Of a stretch of 64,000 nucleotides of DNA, positions 37,158-48,843 are shown in pieces. A program made the translations under genes and the position numbers. The notes beneath the pieces are model-generated. The model was not told where the DNA came from. It searched no databases and saw nothing but the letters and a program-made list of their open reading frames with translations. Position 1 is the first letter of the stretch, and each line of letters opens with the position of its first letter. The stretch lies in contig JACCIC010000206.1 of the NCBI GenBank assembly GCA_018907035.1, positions 602,501-666,500 of the forward strand, in the 5' to 3' direction. This DNA comes from Sycobia sp. Sy_11. Taxonomy: Eukaryota > Arthropoda > Insecta > Hymenoptera > Epichrysomallidae.

Positions 37158-37190
<33 letters not shown>
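37158..37190. repeat. (AT)n microsatellite
   Basis: 33 bp, with a CATATATATA extension to 37202. Confidence 0.96.
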
Positions 37191-37196
<6 letters not shown>

Positions 37197-37385
37197 TATA
37201 TAATATACATAGCCCCCTCCCCGTTCCCTCCGCCACGTCCGCGGAAAAGTGCGAAAATTGCCGCGTTATTAAAACTTGAGGATAGTTCGCAGCCGCACGA
37301 CCGCGCGCTCGCGAAAATAGCGCTAGTGGCGATTAAAGCGCGTCGGTCGCTTTTAAGCTGCAGCGTGAAAGAACAAACGGAGGGC

Positions 37386-37387
<2 letters not shown>

Positions 37388-37427
<40 letters not shown>
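37388..37427. repeat. (GA)n microsatellite
   Basis: 40 bp. Confidence 0.98.
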
Positions 37428-37429
<2 letters not shown>

Positions 37430-39370
37430 AGGGAGCAGCCACGACTGGCGTAAGAAGAAGGTGTCAGAGACAGAAATAATACGTGTATATATATATATAG
37501 AGTTGGGAGAAAGCGTTTATTATCGTTGGCCGAGGCTACTGTGTCAGTCTAGATAGGGCTTTGAAAGGGCTACTCACCGCGACGTCACAGTGAGAAAAAT
37601 AATTATTGTTTACTTATATACATCTTACTCTTATATATTTCCGCGGGAGTAATTTCAGAAACAAGGGGACGGGTTCTTATTTTAGTTCGCAGTGGACACG
37701 CTAATTTAAATAATGTTCGCTCCACGGGCAGGGTTAATTAGATTTTTGAATTCAACTGCGAAATATCTTCTCCTCAATTTTTCCCTCGGCTCCTCGCTCA
37801 GCTCTCTGGTACAATATTACCATAACGTCTCATTATATTATTCTTTTAGTAAGAGAGGTAAGAGATAACGCAGAACCTTAATGGCTTGCGCAAGAAAAAA
37901 CGAACTGTAATTTTTCACTTTTCTTAATAAATATAAAATAAGCATAGAAGACAAAAAAAAAAAAAAAATAATAATACATAGTTACGAAATGTATGCTTAT
38001 TCCAAAAACCTAATTTCGCCCGCTCTTATTTTACAATGGGATACGGTAATATTGTAATTCTGGGCGCAGTGTAAAATGAATAATGACAATTCAGCTGAAC
38101 AAACTAATCTAAAATCTCTTTTGCAAAGGAGTCACTCGTACAGCCTATAGAATGGAAGAGATCGTTCCATTGTAAGTTAAATAAGTCGGGGCGCCGATAA
38201 AATCGCTCTTACGCAGCATGTAATTTTTGTGTCTCTCGATAAATGACTTTTTAAATTTTACTCTTAAAGTTTTTCTATTTAATAAGGTGTACATGATTTA
38301 TTTTCAGTACTATCTTAGTATTAAACTATAGCCAAAATATCACAGGAATTGGATGAATCTTACAGTACAATTAATATCATCTACTGACTTTTATTTACAA
38401 TTACATTGATTGATAAAACAGCAATCGTTATTTGTAATATTTGCAATGATAATTATTAAACTAGGAATATATAATTTTCCAGGGTGAAGAAAAATGTTAC
38501 TAATGCGCACTGTCTGCAGTACATTATATAACACTCAAGCTCCAAATATGACTTTAAAATAAATACTTTTATCGATTTCATTCATAAATCAAAATTTGCA
38601 TCTACGTTTTTTGAAACTGTAACAATAATTATTTTTTTTTTATTTTTCACGGCACTTAAAAGTCTGATTAAAAAACCAACGACATAATGCAACTTCATTA
38701 TGTAGGAAGATAATAAGCCGGCTGCTCTGTGATTAAATGAAAGTCCGCGGGAGAAATTCGGCTTTCCCCTTCAAAAACTCCGGTATTGCCAAAGTAATGA
38801 AGAAAAATGAATAAATAAACACGTTTCTGAAATCCAATCATTCTCGAGTTTCAAAATACTCGGGCACGCTGCACGCACAACGGACAACCATCGGTCATCG
38901 GCCCGCGGCAACAAAGCCTCGATCGGCGCACAAAACGTGGAAACGGCAAACATAAAAAATAAAGAGAGAAAAAAGCAAGTTTAAAAAAGAAAAAAGGCGA
39001 AGACAAGAGGCCCGCCCTATCGGGCTCTTAGATCACCTCGTAATGTGCTCAAAATCGTCGACAGGAGCAAAAGAACGCGGAGCTCAAGGCCCCGGGACCC
39101 CGATGGTTAATGCGCAGGGTAGGCGCAATTCGGCACGCTTCGCGAGAGCGAAAAGCCGCGCGGGGCCGCCTTGAACGGGCGGTGCCCGGCCTTATCCAGT
39201 CGCATCTGTGCCGGCGCCGCCGACCGCTCACCGTTCGTTCTCCTTCCCTTCCCCCTTCCCTCTCTCCAGCGACTCTCCTGCATTTATATAGATACATAAT
39301 GCATAGCCGCGCAATATAGCATGGACCTCGGCTATTTTGCGGGCGATCGACGGGAATGGAAATGAAGATA
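37428..39370. other. Mostly AT-rich block, nothing recognised
   Basis: Contains an A16 run at 37953-37968. CpG-rich from about 38820. No exon can be supported. Confidence 0.55.
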
Positions 39371-39384
39371 GGGAGGGAGGGAGG

Positions 39385-39423
<39 letters not shown>
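39371..39423. repeat. (GGGA)n-(GA)n compound repeat
   Basis: About four GGGA units followed by GA. Confidence 0.97.
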
Positions 39424-39426
<3 letters not shown>

Positions 39427-39733
39427 GAACAGATAGAGAGCAAGGCGGCCGGTGCAACCCGCGGGAGATTGTGCGCGATTTTTTTTTCCACCGTAAATAT
39501 ACCGTTTTGCGGCAAAGGTCGCGGACAGCCCGCGGCGACCTCCTTCCTAAGACCCGATCTCCCCGCGGATAGATCGTAGCACGGCCCGCGGGATGGATGA
39601 ATGACGCGATCTCGATTGTGTGTCCCTTCCCCCCCCCCTCGCCGCCACAGTTCCTCCACGACAGCGGGGCCAGTCGCGAAACGGAAGGCGAGCTCGCTTC
39701 AGTTAACGTATGTATAGAATCTACCTGTACGTT

Positions 39734-39736
<3 letters not shown>

Positions 39737-39791
<55 letters not shown>
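39737..39791. repeat. (TA)n microsatellite
   Basis: About 55 bp, among the longest TA tracts here. Confidence 0.98.
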
Positions 39792-39793
<2 letters not shown>

Positions 39794-41200
39794 CGCGAGA
39801 GGCACCGGGGTACCGCCCGAGTAATTTCCGTTCCTTTCGAGAAGAACCTCGAACCTCCTCGGCGCTCTCGCTTGCAAGATTGGCGCGCGCCGCGTATACG
39901 TGGGTCGACGGATAGATCCCGCTTTATATTAATAGAGGAAAATGGAGCGCGTGCGCACGCGCGGTCGCCCCGCCGCTCCCCTTGCGGCGGCCTGGTCGTG
40001 CATGGAAAATTTGCATAATGAGGAAAGCCGCGTGCGCGCGGCGGCTCGGCGAAAAAGGTCGAGCTAGAGCAGAGGGAGCGTGGGAGGGGGGGGGGCGTAA
40101 GAAGAAAACTTGTATATTGTTAATTTATAACGTAGAGTACGGATTTTCTCGTGAGAGCGAGACGTTAGAGTAGGAAACGCGCAGGCGAAATATGTTAATT
40201 GGATTTTCCATCTTTTGGCCCCTTCGGGGCGGTGGGCGTTTTGTATAGCGCGCAGTTCATTTTGCATTATAAATGGAAAATTCAAGTCGGCTCCATCTGC
40301 TTCGATTATATGCGAAAATGCATTATTAATTGTCCGCGCAAATAGATAATTTCCTACGAAGTATTATACTATATGAAAATTTACGCGTTTAAACTTGACG
40401 TATTAATAGTACTCCCATATCGAGCCTTTGTACATATATTTATTTATCGTTTTTATGTATGGTATAATGGGTTTTTCTTCAAATCCACGTTATTGTCCAA
40501 GCCATCTCTTCGGCAAGTCTTATTATTCCGTGCTGCCCATGTCAGTCTAAGATCGAAGACCGAAACGAATTTTCTACCCCTGCTTCGGTTTTTCCTAGAT
40601 ACGTATATGTATATATATATATATGGACAATAATCTTGGAAGAACAGCTCCTGCTTCTCTTGGCGACGGGTGTATAGAAAGCCCGCTCCGGCCGTGAACA
40701 TCGTCGACCGAGGCGGGCACGTAGAGCTTCGAAAATTGCGGAACGCTTTTGTTTCGCTCTATACTACGTGGGTCCCCGAGGCTGGCGCGCCTCTCCCCTC
40801 TTTTATCTCCTCATATATAACCGGGCGAGCGATCGTCCTTCTTTTTTTCGGTAGCTCGGCTTATACACCTTGGTCTATATAACGCGACGGACGGCGAGCG
40901 CCGAGCCGCTGCTCTATACAGCGCCCACGGCGTCGCTCGCCGTCTAATTGGCCCGGGCGGATCTTGTTCTGGTATCTTGGGATCCCCCCCCCGCGCGGGC
41001 CCCGGGCGGGCCACCTTCGCACGCGCAGCGGAGCATCGCGCGCGGAAGAGTCGAGCGGCGGGCGGGGGGCGGGGATGGGGGCTTGGGTGTTTTGCGCAGG
41101 ATTTACAGGGAGACCCGTGTTTCTAAAAGATTTACGAGCGTAGGAGGCTATTTATATACGCGCGTTTGATTCAGCGCATATTATTAATTCAATTCGATGA
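39792..41200. other. GC-rich block, nothing recognised
   Basis: CpG-dense with G runs near 40086-40095 and a GC-rich palindromic patch near 40985-41011. 40190-40620 is AT-rich. No supported exon. Confidence 0.5.
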
Positions 41201-42780
41201 CGTGAATATTGCATATACCCGTCCGGATTTAATTCAGTTACTTAATCATTCGCGTAACAAAAGTATAACTATATCCCTGAACACCTGCTCAGAATTGCAT
41301 TATGAAGAGGTATTCTGATCAACCATTAACTAGTTTTTTTTGCCATTTTTGATAGCTCATTATGTGTAGAACATGCTAATAAAACGGTTATCCTGGCACC
41401 TATAAAAACAAGTATCATCGATTCCCTGTATATGTTTGAATCTAGACTATCTAATTATCATATTCCGTCACAATTTTATCCGCGATGTTAATATTTATGT
41501 GAAATTTTTTTTCTTTAAGAAAAACCTAATGAAACGATGTGTGAAAAAATACAATTGAATTGAATTCTGATCGGCAGATTCGTTGAAAATTTTAATTTAA
41601 AAAATTAGCTAATGAATGACATATTGCACGCGCCCCTTTGATAGGAATTCTTGAAATTTGATTTTATTTTTTCATGTTGCTGCTCTGTCCGATTAGTCTG
41701 ACAAATGGCTTAGCTCTATAACATTTCGAACAGTACGACCCAAATAGCTTTGCCCACATCTTATAGATACGATGGGATTTGATTGGATATAAATATAAAT
41801 GGAAATACATAAATAATGGGAATAATCTGCCGTATGCCGTACCTGCACTTACGCCATCAACTACTTTAAATGAATGGCGGAAAAGCCGTAGAGATCTTCT
41901 GGCCATCTAGGAACTGCAGGAAGTACGACATAAAAAATAAATGTATCGAATGGGGTAGAAGATGCAAGAAGAAAATAATAAAATAAATCATCGAACTTAA
42001 AACCATTGATTTTAAAAGAAGAAAAATAAAATTGAACAATATGAATGTTGAAGTATTGATGTACAAAAAGTAAAATTCCGTAAATTTCCAATTGTCATAT
42101 AGAAGATAGATAGAGGTTGAAATGATCAACTACATGAAATATTTATAGTATGTCATATAATACTCATCTAAGATGATAATATAAAGGATTCCATGACTTT
42201 TTATTTTTATAATTTTAAAGATATCTTTAAACATGATTAAACGTTTTCTCACATCAGTTGCTATGTCATTTTATATCTTTAATGCTAATCATGTTATATA
42301 TTTCAATATAAATTAAATGTGTTAGTCGAAGTCGTTAATGCGAATAATATTATTTGTTTTTTTTTTCATATTGCTTCTAAGGATGAAAAACACGAAGAAA
42401 ATGCCATCGATAATGGAATTACTCGAAATTTTTTACTTGATACTGATATATACGTATAATACTAATATTATATATTTCAACTCCAGAAATTGACGTATAA
42501 TTCTAACATAAATTTGGCTTTTGATTCTAGATAATTGTCAACGGACTTTTTCTGAACCACACAGTTTTAGGTGGTTTTGTAAAAGAAAATGTATCAAAAA
42601 TTGACACGAGTCTATTTTTTTATTAAAGCTGAAATTTTCGTCATCTTAAGAGGAAATAGTTGTGGCTGCTTATTTACTTATATCGTCGAAAAATATTCAT
42701 GTTATTTTCTGGTCGATCGATCGACGAGAGCCTTCCCTTATTTGAGATAATTGTCGATTGAATGTTCGAAGATTTTAAAG
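41201..42780. other. AT-rich, microsatellite-free block
   Basis: Part of the longest stretch without any dinucleotide array (about 3 kb). A + frame near 41763-41907 is interrupted by stops but has ordinary complexity. The opposite minus frames (41861-42129) are hydrophobic because T-rich codons encode Phe/Leu/Ile. A decayed coding relic is possible but unproven. Confidence 0.45.
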
Positions 42781-42791
42781 GGATTCCTTGA

Positions 42792-43013
42792 TGACCTCGA
42801 TACTATAGCGGCCACCATTTCTGAAGATCGTTTGAAGGTCAACATACGTTTTTACCTAGAAAGACCAATTTCTGACCTCGGGTTACGAAAGACTATCAAG
42901 TTTCAAGCCTAGGGATAGCGTATAACATGTGAAATTAACTGTTTGATTTTCTGTCTGATCGAAGGTCATAAGAATGTTAATCTTGAGCTGTTGGTTTCCT
43001 GGCTGACCTTCAA
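42792..43013. promoter_or_regulatory. cluster of five AGGTCA half-sites
   Basis: Perfect AGGTCA or its complement TGACCT occurs at 42792, 42836, 42873, 42963 and 43004. Orientation is mixed and spacing is 37-44 bp, with one double gap of 90. Three carry a GA extension, two of them TTGAAGGTCA, which resembles, with one mismatch, extended half-sites bound by monomeric nuclear receptors of the FTZ-F1 type. About 0.1 copies would be expected in 222 bp by chance. The cluster lies 0.7-0.9 kb upstream of the candidate first coding exon at 43700. Regulatory function is inference. Confidence 0.35.
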
Positions 43014-43699
43014 ATTATCTTTAAAGCGACTTATAGAGTCAGACTGAACAAAAGGTTCTCATAATAGGTATTCTAGGAAGTCAAGCACATCAGACCTAAA
43101 ATTGTTTTTGTTAAAAATTATCTACGTGAGATCTTTTGGGCATGAAGGCATAAAAAAGAAATATTGGTTTTCTCATCGGTTTACAAAATTCAACGACTTC
43201 CAAACGTGAGAAACTATAGCTCAACGAATTTTTAGCCAAATGAAAAATAGAAGTTGGTATTCAAAAAACGAAAGTTGTTTTTCAAAAATATTGAGGATAA
43301 AATCCTAGATAGTCAGGTAATTCCTCTGACCAACCTCTATCATACTCATATGACTAGTATGTTTTGAAATAATTCTATTTCCAAAAGTTATCCAGAGCTA
43401 TCGTTACTTTTATTATACTTATTTGTCTATATAGATATTAAATAAAAGTTTCATAATATACTAAATTCACAGCCACATATTTTTGTATATACATTTATCT
43501 AAATGAAATTGTATCAATTACACCAGCATAAATTTATGATACAATGTGACAGGAAGTAATCAAATATTTATTCCATTTTCCAGAACTTTTACACTCGACT
43601 CAATATAATCCGACAATTAGATTGGGTTGTAAATTTATATAGTCGGACTTCCTCCGTAGGTAGCATTAGAAAACCGTTCTTGACTTACATATACGCGTC

Positions 43700-43778
43700 A
43701 TGGCAGCGGAAACGTCCTCTCCCGTATCTCTGCAACGCACGCAAGAAGTCATGCAGGAAAATTCTCCCGATGAATCAG
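43700..43778 (+). CDS. candidate first coding exon of an unidentified gene
   Basis: ATG at 43700 opens 26 complete codons. The peptide begins MAAETSSPVSLQ and ends MQENSPDES. A lone G at 43778 follows, then a strong donor GTATGT at 43779, giving a phase-1 intron. An in-frame TAG at 43667-43669 makes this ATG the natural start. A TATA-like TTATATAG lies at 43635-43642, and acceptor-like AGs lie at 43659 and 43668-43669, so the 5' leader may start here or be spliced on. Ser/Pro/Glu-rich, disordered N-termini like this are common in regulatory proteins, but I cannot name the family. Caution: ACTTAC at 43683-43688 is a minus-strand donor consensus, so a short exon on the other strand is a weaker alternative. 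The next exon is not identified with confidence. Confidence 0.42.
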
Positions 43779-44187
43779 GTATGTATTTAATGCACGCGCG
43801 TAAAATCTCTAGAAGCTGTTGTACATAAGTTTCCCCGCGGCGATATAAGTCAGCCGCGCACGAACGTATTTATAACAGCGTGTTACAAACACACACGCAC
43901 GCGCACTCACTCACGCAGGCGCGAGGCGGTGCAAGAAAAATTTAAACTGGCCGCTCTCACTAGAGTGTAATGCGTAGTTTTGCCGGGGTGGGGGGGGGGT
44001 TGGGGTTGCTCAAAAAGAAGCCTCGGAACTGGTGCACGGCCGCGTTGGTTTTGCCGCGCGCATCCACGGGGGAGGGCCAGCGATGAGCGCCCGACTTTTC
44101 TTTTCGTCACTCTCGTGCATTCCTTTAACGAGCGCGCGCGATGCTCGGGGAACGACGAGACTCTTGGATTGTACGCGCAGTTTTTCG

Positions 44188-44193
<6 letters not shown>
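43779..44193. other. probable first-intron sequence, CpG-rich
   Basis: Follows the candidate exon's donor. CA patch near 43886-43903 and G runs near 43988-44000. No second exon is evident. Confidence 0.4.

Positions 44194-44235
<42 letters not shown>
44194..44235. repeat. (TA)n microsatellite
   Basis: 42 bp. Confidence 0.98.
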
Positions 44236-44237
<2 letters not shown>

Positions 44238-45400
44238 TATTTATATAGAGTTTTATTGCCCGCCGTCCGGCTCTACGGTTGCCGCGCGGCGTGCTACGGG
44301 TTTTTGCGCTTCCCGTTCGCGCGTAAGCGCGAGGGAGGGGGGGGGGAGTCGGACCCGTGCGCCTATACAGCGCGTATATTATATAGTTACCGCGGCCATC
44401 GCGAAAATTGAAGGCGCGGGCATCGGGGGATTGCCCTCGCGTGTCTTGCGTTATATGGGCGCTGCGGGCGCAACGTTATTTTCACTTTTTAAGGGGGGGG
44501 GTGGTGGGGGTGGTGGGGAGAGGTGAGCGCGCGCACGCCTCGCGAGCGGACGCGGCGCGCGGTGTTTATGAGCGGCACATCCGTCTGTTCGAGGAGTTTA
44601 TACTACATTGTTGCTGGCTTTAGCAGCTTGGTACTATTTCACGGATTGCCCGTTATAATAGCCTGTGTACGGCAGGATTCGTTTCTTCGGACTTGCTGCT
44701 AGAACGTTACCATGACGCTTATCGCGGGTTGCTCAAAATATTCAATTTTTACTATCCACATAATATGAAATATCGAAATTCCTCATCACAGCTATGATAT
44801 AATGCAGCGTCTGAGGTTTATAATTAAATATCCATTCTTTAATGAATTTTCCTCTTTCTCATGTTCATGACATTTTCAATTTTTTTATAAGTATAAACGA
44901 TGCATCTCGTTTAATCACTCGGTGTTAGAATTTTTCATTAAAAGAGAAATAATAATTAAAGAAAAGGTCAAATACTTAATATGTACCATTACTTGAGAAT
45001 CCTGAAAAAGTTATAGTAATAGCGCACATCGCGTAGCTCATAATGCATGATCCAAACTGAATTTTTTTTTAACTGAATCCAAGACACGTTCTAACAATCA
45101 TTACTTCTGTATAAACCATAAGTCAACACTGCAATTACTTTAAAAATAAGGAATGGTTCGGGGATGATAAAATCGTTTGACGATGTTAAATCTTGAAATT
45201 TCAGTTTAATTACTTATTTAATGTAATCGCTTAAAATTTGCATTGAAAGCGAACGAATCCAAGATATATTTCAAAGTCCCTGTGACATTTAGCGAAACAG
45301 TTTATAATTAACAGCGTAAACCAATTCTCAAAATATCAAAGGCTATTACGACCAAGCACGTTTATAAGCTATTTTCGACGTTTTGCAAATTGCCCCGGCG
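44236..45400. other. GC-rich, then AT-rich block; nothing recognised
   Basis: Contains G runs near 44337-44346 and 44494-44502 with GGT units. 44650-45400 is AT-rich. Confidence 0.5.
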
Positions 45401-47009
45401 GCGTCCTGCACAAAATAATTTCCCTGCGTCACCGATTCAGTCATAACAGGCGCGGTACGGAAGTCGCAAGGCAGAATTCATAACTCCAGCGCCCCGAGAA
45501 AATATGAAGAAAACATAGTGTCAAAGGCCGCGCAACTTAAATATCCCGCGTGGCTCGGCGGTGCTTTTGTAGACTTGTCGACTGGGAGGGGGGGGGAGGC
45601 GAGCGCGTTACGCGGCTGTTTTGCTCGGTTTATCAGGGGGCGTTTTTGGCAGATCGGGGCCTCGCACAAACGGAATACCCAGAAGAGGCGAAAGCTCGGC
45701 AGATGGATAAAAAGGGGGTAAAAAGGCCGCGCGCGAGAGATGCCGCTTTGCGCATCGCCAACGCCGCAGCCGCGGCTCTCTCGGCATGCGGTGGCTCGAG
45801 CGCGCGCGCGCGCGAATGCCGATGGCTATATTTGGACGCAGCGCCGGGGTGAACCGCTGCCTGCCCCGGGCGTCGCCGCCCTCGTCGGCTAATACGCGCA
45901 TTATTCTCGCTTTCATCTCGGCGGCTCGCCGCCGAGCATCTTTTAAAGGAGGATCGCGCGGACGGAAGGGGGCGAGGGTTGGGGGGGGGTGCAGCAAGCG
46001 GTCTGGGCTCCGATGCGCGACAGAGAGGGAAGAGGGGTGGAAAGGGACGTCGTAGCCGTGTATAAAAGTGCCGCGGCAGGACAGTCGCGAGAGGCGGAGG
46101 GGGTGAAAGAAAAGAGCTTTTTCCCCCCGAGGGGCGGTCCGATCATTTGACTTTCAGACGAGGCAACTGTTATTGCGTTTGCATTGGATCATGTTCCGAG
46201 GTTTTTACGGTGAACGGATTAGCCGTCCCCGGACTCCTGGGGCTCCGTTAACCTTATCGATGCTACACGGGGCCAATTACAAGACGACCCGACTTAGGAA
46301 ACCGAACAAGAACATTTCAACGTAGCTGCACGCGCCTGCCCGCCCGTCGTCGATGCGTCGCCGCCGATTTATCGCGATAATCGAGGCTTTGCGAAAAGAC
46401 CGCCCTCCCCCCACCCCTCCCACCCTTTGACAACGTCTTCATGCCGCGCCGATGGACGACGACAAAAAAAAAAAAAAAAAAAAAAATCAATTTCGAGCGT
46501 TGCGCACGCCCCGCGCTTCCTCGTGTTCTTATCGACTACCGTGGCCCGCTCGGCGAATAATTTTTCCCTGACTCAGCGCGCGCGCGCGCGAGAATTGCAA
46601 AAGGACGAGATAGGCGGCGGGTCGGCCGGCAGGGGCCGACGGGCGTCGAGTCACGTCGTCGCTTTAATTAGCCCGGGCTGCCCGAGAGCCGGCCCGGCTC
46701 CTTCGCGCTCTCTCCCGTCGCGGGCGCGGCCGTCGGCTCTCCCCTCGGCCCGTCGCTTTTTTCCCTCCCCCCCCCCACCACGGTAGCGGCCGCCGCGCTG
46801 AAATGTTACACGGCCGTGGGTGACAAGGTGTTTACCGCGTTAGCCCGTCATCGTAGGCTCTCGGTCGTCTGGCGGCTCTCTTCGCGCTCGCGCGACCCCG
46901 GCACGACCGTCTCTCTTTCTCGCGCGCCGAAAGGGCAGACCGGGGAAAAGCAAAGAGAGGAGAATTAAGGAGAGTTTGCGCGGTACGAGAATATGTTTGC
47001 GGAGAGCCT

Positions 47010-47010
<1 letters not shown>
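45401..47010. other. GC-rich block with homopolymers
   Basis: CpG-dense. G runs near 45588 and 45978, CG alternation at 45803-45816 and 46577-46591, A23 at 46464-46486, C9 near 46769. A possible 52-bp exon at 46158-46209 is discussed in the findings. Frames on both strands track composition. Confidence 0.5.
46061..46068 (+). promoter_or_regulatory. TATA-box-like TATAAAAG
   Basis: A perfect TATAAAAG in GC-rich surroundings, where it stands out more than in AT-rich DNA. No strong initiator motif was seen at the expected 25-32 bp downstream. Confidence 0.2.
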
Positions 47011-47047
<37 letters not shown>

Positions 47048-47050
47048 TCT
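47011..47050. repeat. (CT)n microsatellite
   Basis: About 40 bp with one A interruption. Confidence 0.97.
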
Positions 47051-48254
47051 CCCTCACCCCTCCTCGCTAGCGCGGAGTAGCTGCTGCACGTAGGCGGCGC
47101 AGCGGCTCTCTTTAAGACTCTCGCCTCCCACCTCCCTCGGAGAATCAGGCGGGGACGAGGCGGGAGATAGATGGGAGAGGCGAGATTGAAAAATATTTTG
47201 GCAAACAAAGTTTTGCATAGTCGTCGGGCGTCGCACGACCTCCTTCGCCTTTTTCATTGAAATCGCGCGCGCGCGCGGCAGTCGAGAATGGTAATTTAGG
47301 TAACATTCTATATATATACAGCAAGCGTTTTTCGGCGCATTCTTGATTTCCTACTTATGCTCCCGTAAAATTTGCCGCTATATTGTCTCATGGGTACAAC
47401 AATTCGTGTTCCTCGATATATTTTAGGCTATGTAATAAAATATCCATCTTCTATTTACGTAATTCACTTGAATAATTAGAACGGGAATGCTTCCTATAAA
47501 TTAGATTTTGATCGAACAATGGAAACGCGCGTGGCACCATGTGGCCGTGTCACTCCGGAGGGTTAAGACGTTTATTATTTTAATATGAAAGTGTTAAAAA
47601 TCTGCATCACGAGCGCATGAGTGTTAAAAATGAACGGCAGAAAACTCATTTATCAGTGTCAGCCTCGCCGGGAGAAACGAGCGTCACTCGCGTAACAAAA
47701 ATATTAATCTTTTCACATCTGGATTATGTGCTAATCGAAAAAAAAAAAAAGAAAAAAAGAATGACAAAATACTCCTTTGGCGCGTTTCATGCATAAAAAT
47801 AAAAATTTCCATGATCTGTCGCGCCAATTTATTAGATTTTTCGACGGACAAATTTTGTATAAAGCAATCTGCGCACGGCCCCACTCCTCTGATGTTTATT
47901 AAAATTTTCATCAAATTTTCAGCGATCAAAGCAGCGGAAATCACGTTTAAGGCATCGCCCGTTAAACATGGGGGGGGGGGAGGATGATTTGCGATCCTCC
48001 GAAAAGACGCTGGTGCATATATACGATAAAAAAAGGTACGCCGGGAGGAGGAGGGAGGGAGACAGCGAGTGCACGCAAGGCGAGCCCTATTTTCGAAGTA
48101 AGCTCAAAACGGCTAATTTTACGAGGGAAAAAGTGGCTGGGAAAAGGTGCGCCACCGACGCCCGCGCCGTCTGCCCCGCGCGAGGAAAAAATATAGCCTC
48201 CTCTAAAAACTTTTCAAAGCAATAACATTAAGCAATTCCCGGACCCACGCCGTG

Positions 48255-48259
<5 letters not shown>
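47051..48259. other. Mixed block, nothing recognised
   Basis: AT-rich from 47290. A-rich run near 47738-47758, G11 at 47970-47980. No supported exon. Confidence 0.5.

Positions 48260-48313
<54 letters not shown>
48260..48313. repeat. (TA)n microsatellite
   Basis: 54 bp, entered through TACATG. Confidence 0.98.
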
Positions 48314-48315
<2 letters not shown>

Positions 48316-48359
48316 CGGTACGATGGCAGTAGTTCAGGGATAATATTTTTCTTCCGCTG

Positions 48360-48363
<4 letters not shown>

Positions 48364-48390
<27 letters not shown>
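48364..48390. repeat. (TC)n microsatellite
   Basis: 27 bp. A second, shorter CT tract follows at about 48458-48476. Confidence 0.96.
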
Positions 48391-48750
48391 ACGTGTACTC
48401 CCTTTGCGCGAGTCCCTTCGCGCGCAATTCCAGTTCTGTCCCTCGGAAGACGCTCTGTCTCTCTCTCTCTCTCTCTTTCTTTCTCTCTATATCTATACCG
48501 AGCTATACCTATATAACGATCAGAGGCTAAACGCGTCTGAATGCAGATGGAGGGCTGGTCTAAGGGGTTGGAGCGCGGTGGGCGGGGTGGGGACGGCAAA
48601 CTTGCACTTTAGCGCGGCGGCAACGTTTCCCTTATACGACCGTAAAATTCTACTTCACTTTGCGCAGATATAACGGTGGGGGCGCGAGGAGACCGGCCTG
48701 CTCGCGACATATTCAGGCTTTAAACTTCAGATGCAGTAAACCGAGCTAAC

Positions 48751-48792
48751 TCTCTCTCTCTCTCTCTCTCGATGTCTGTTCCCTTCTTCGCC

Positions 48793-48840
<48 letters not shown>
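48751..48840. repeat. (TC)n and (AT)n pair
   Basis: TC at 48751-48770, 25 bp of unique sequence, then AT at 48796-48840. Confidence 0.97.

Positions 48841-48843
<3 letters not shown>

Noticed and set aside
36440..37236. 237- and 256-codon minus-strand open frames
   Set aside because: Two overlapping frames of the same repeat-rich DNA, dominated by Leu-Ser from the GA array. Composition artefacts.
41861..42129. Hydrophobic minus-strand frame resembling a multi-pass receptor fragment
   Set aside because: T-rich codons in AT-rich DNA always give Phe/Leu/Ile-rich peptides. No receptor motif or exon boundary is present, and two minus frames are open at once.
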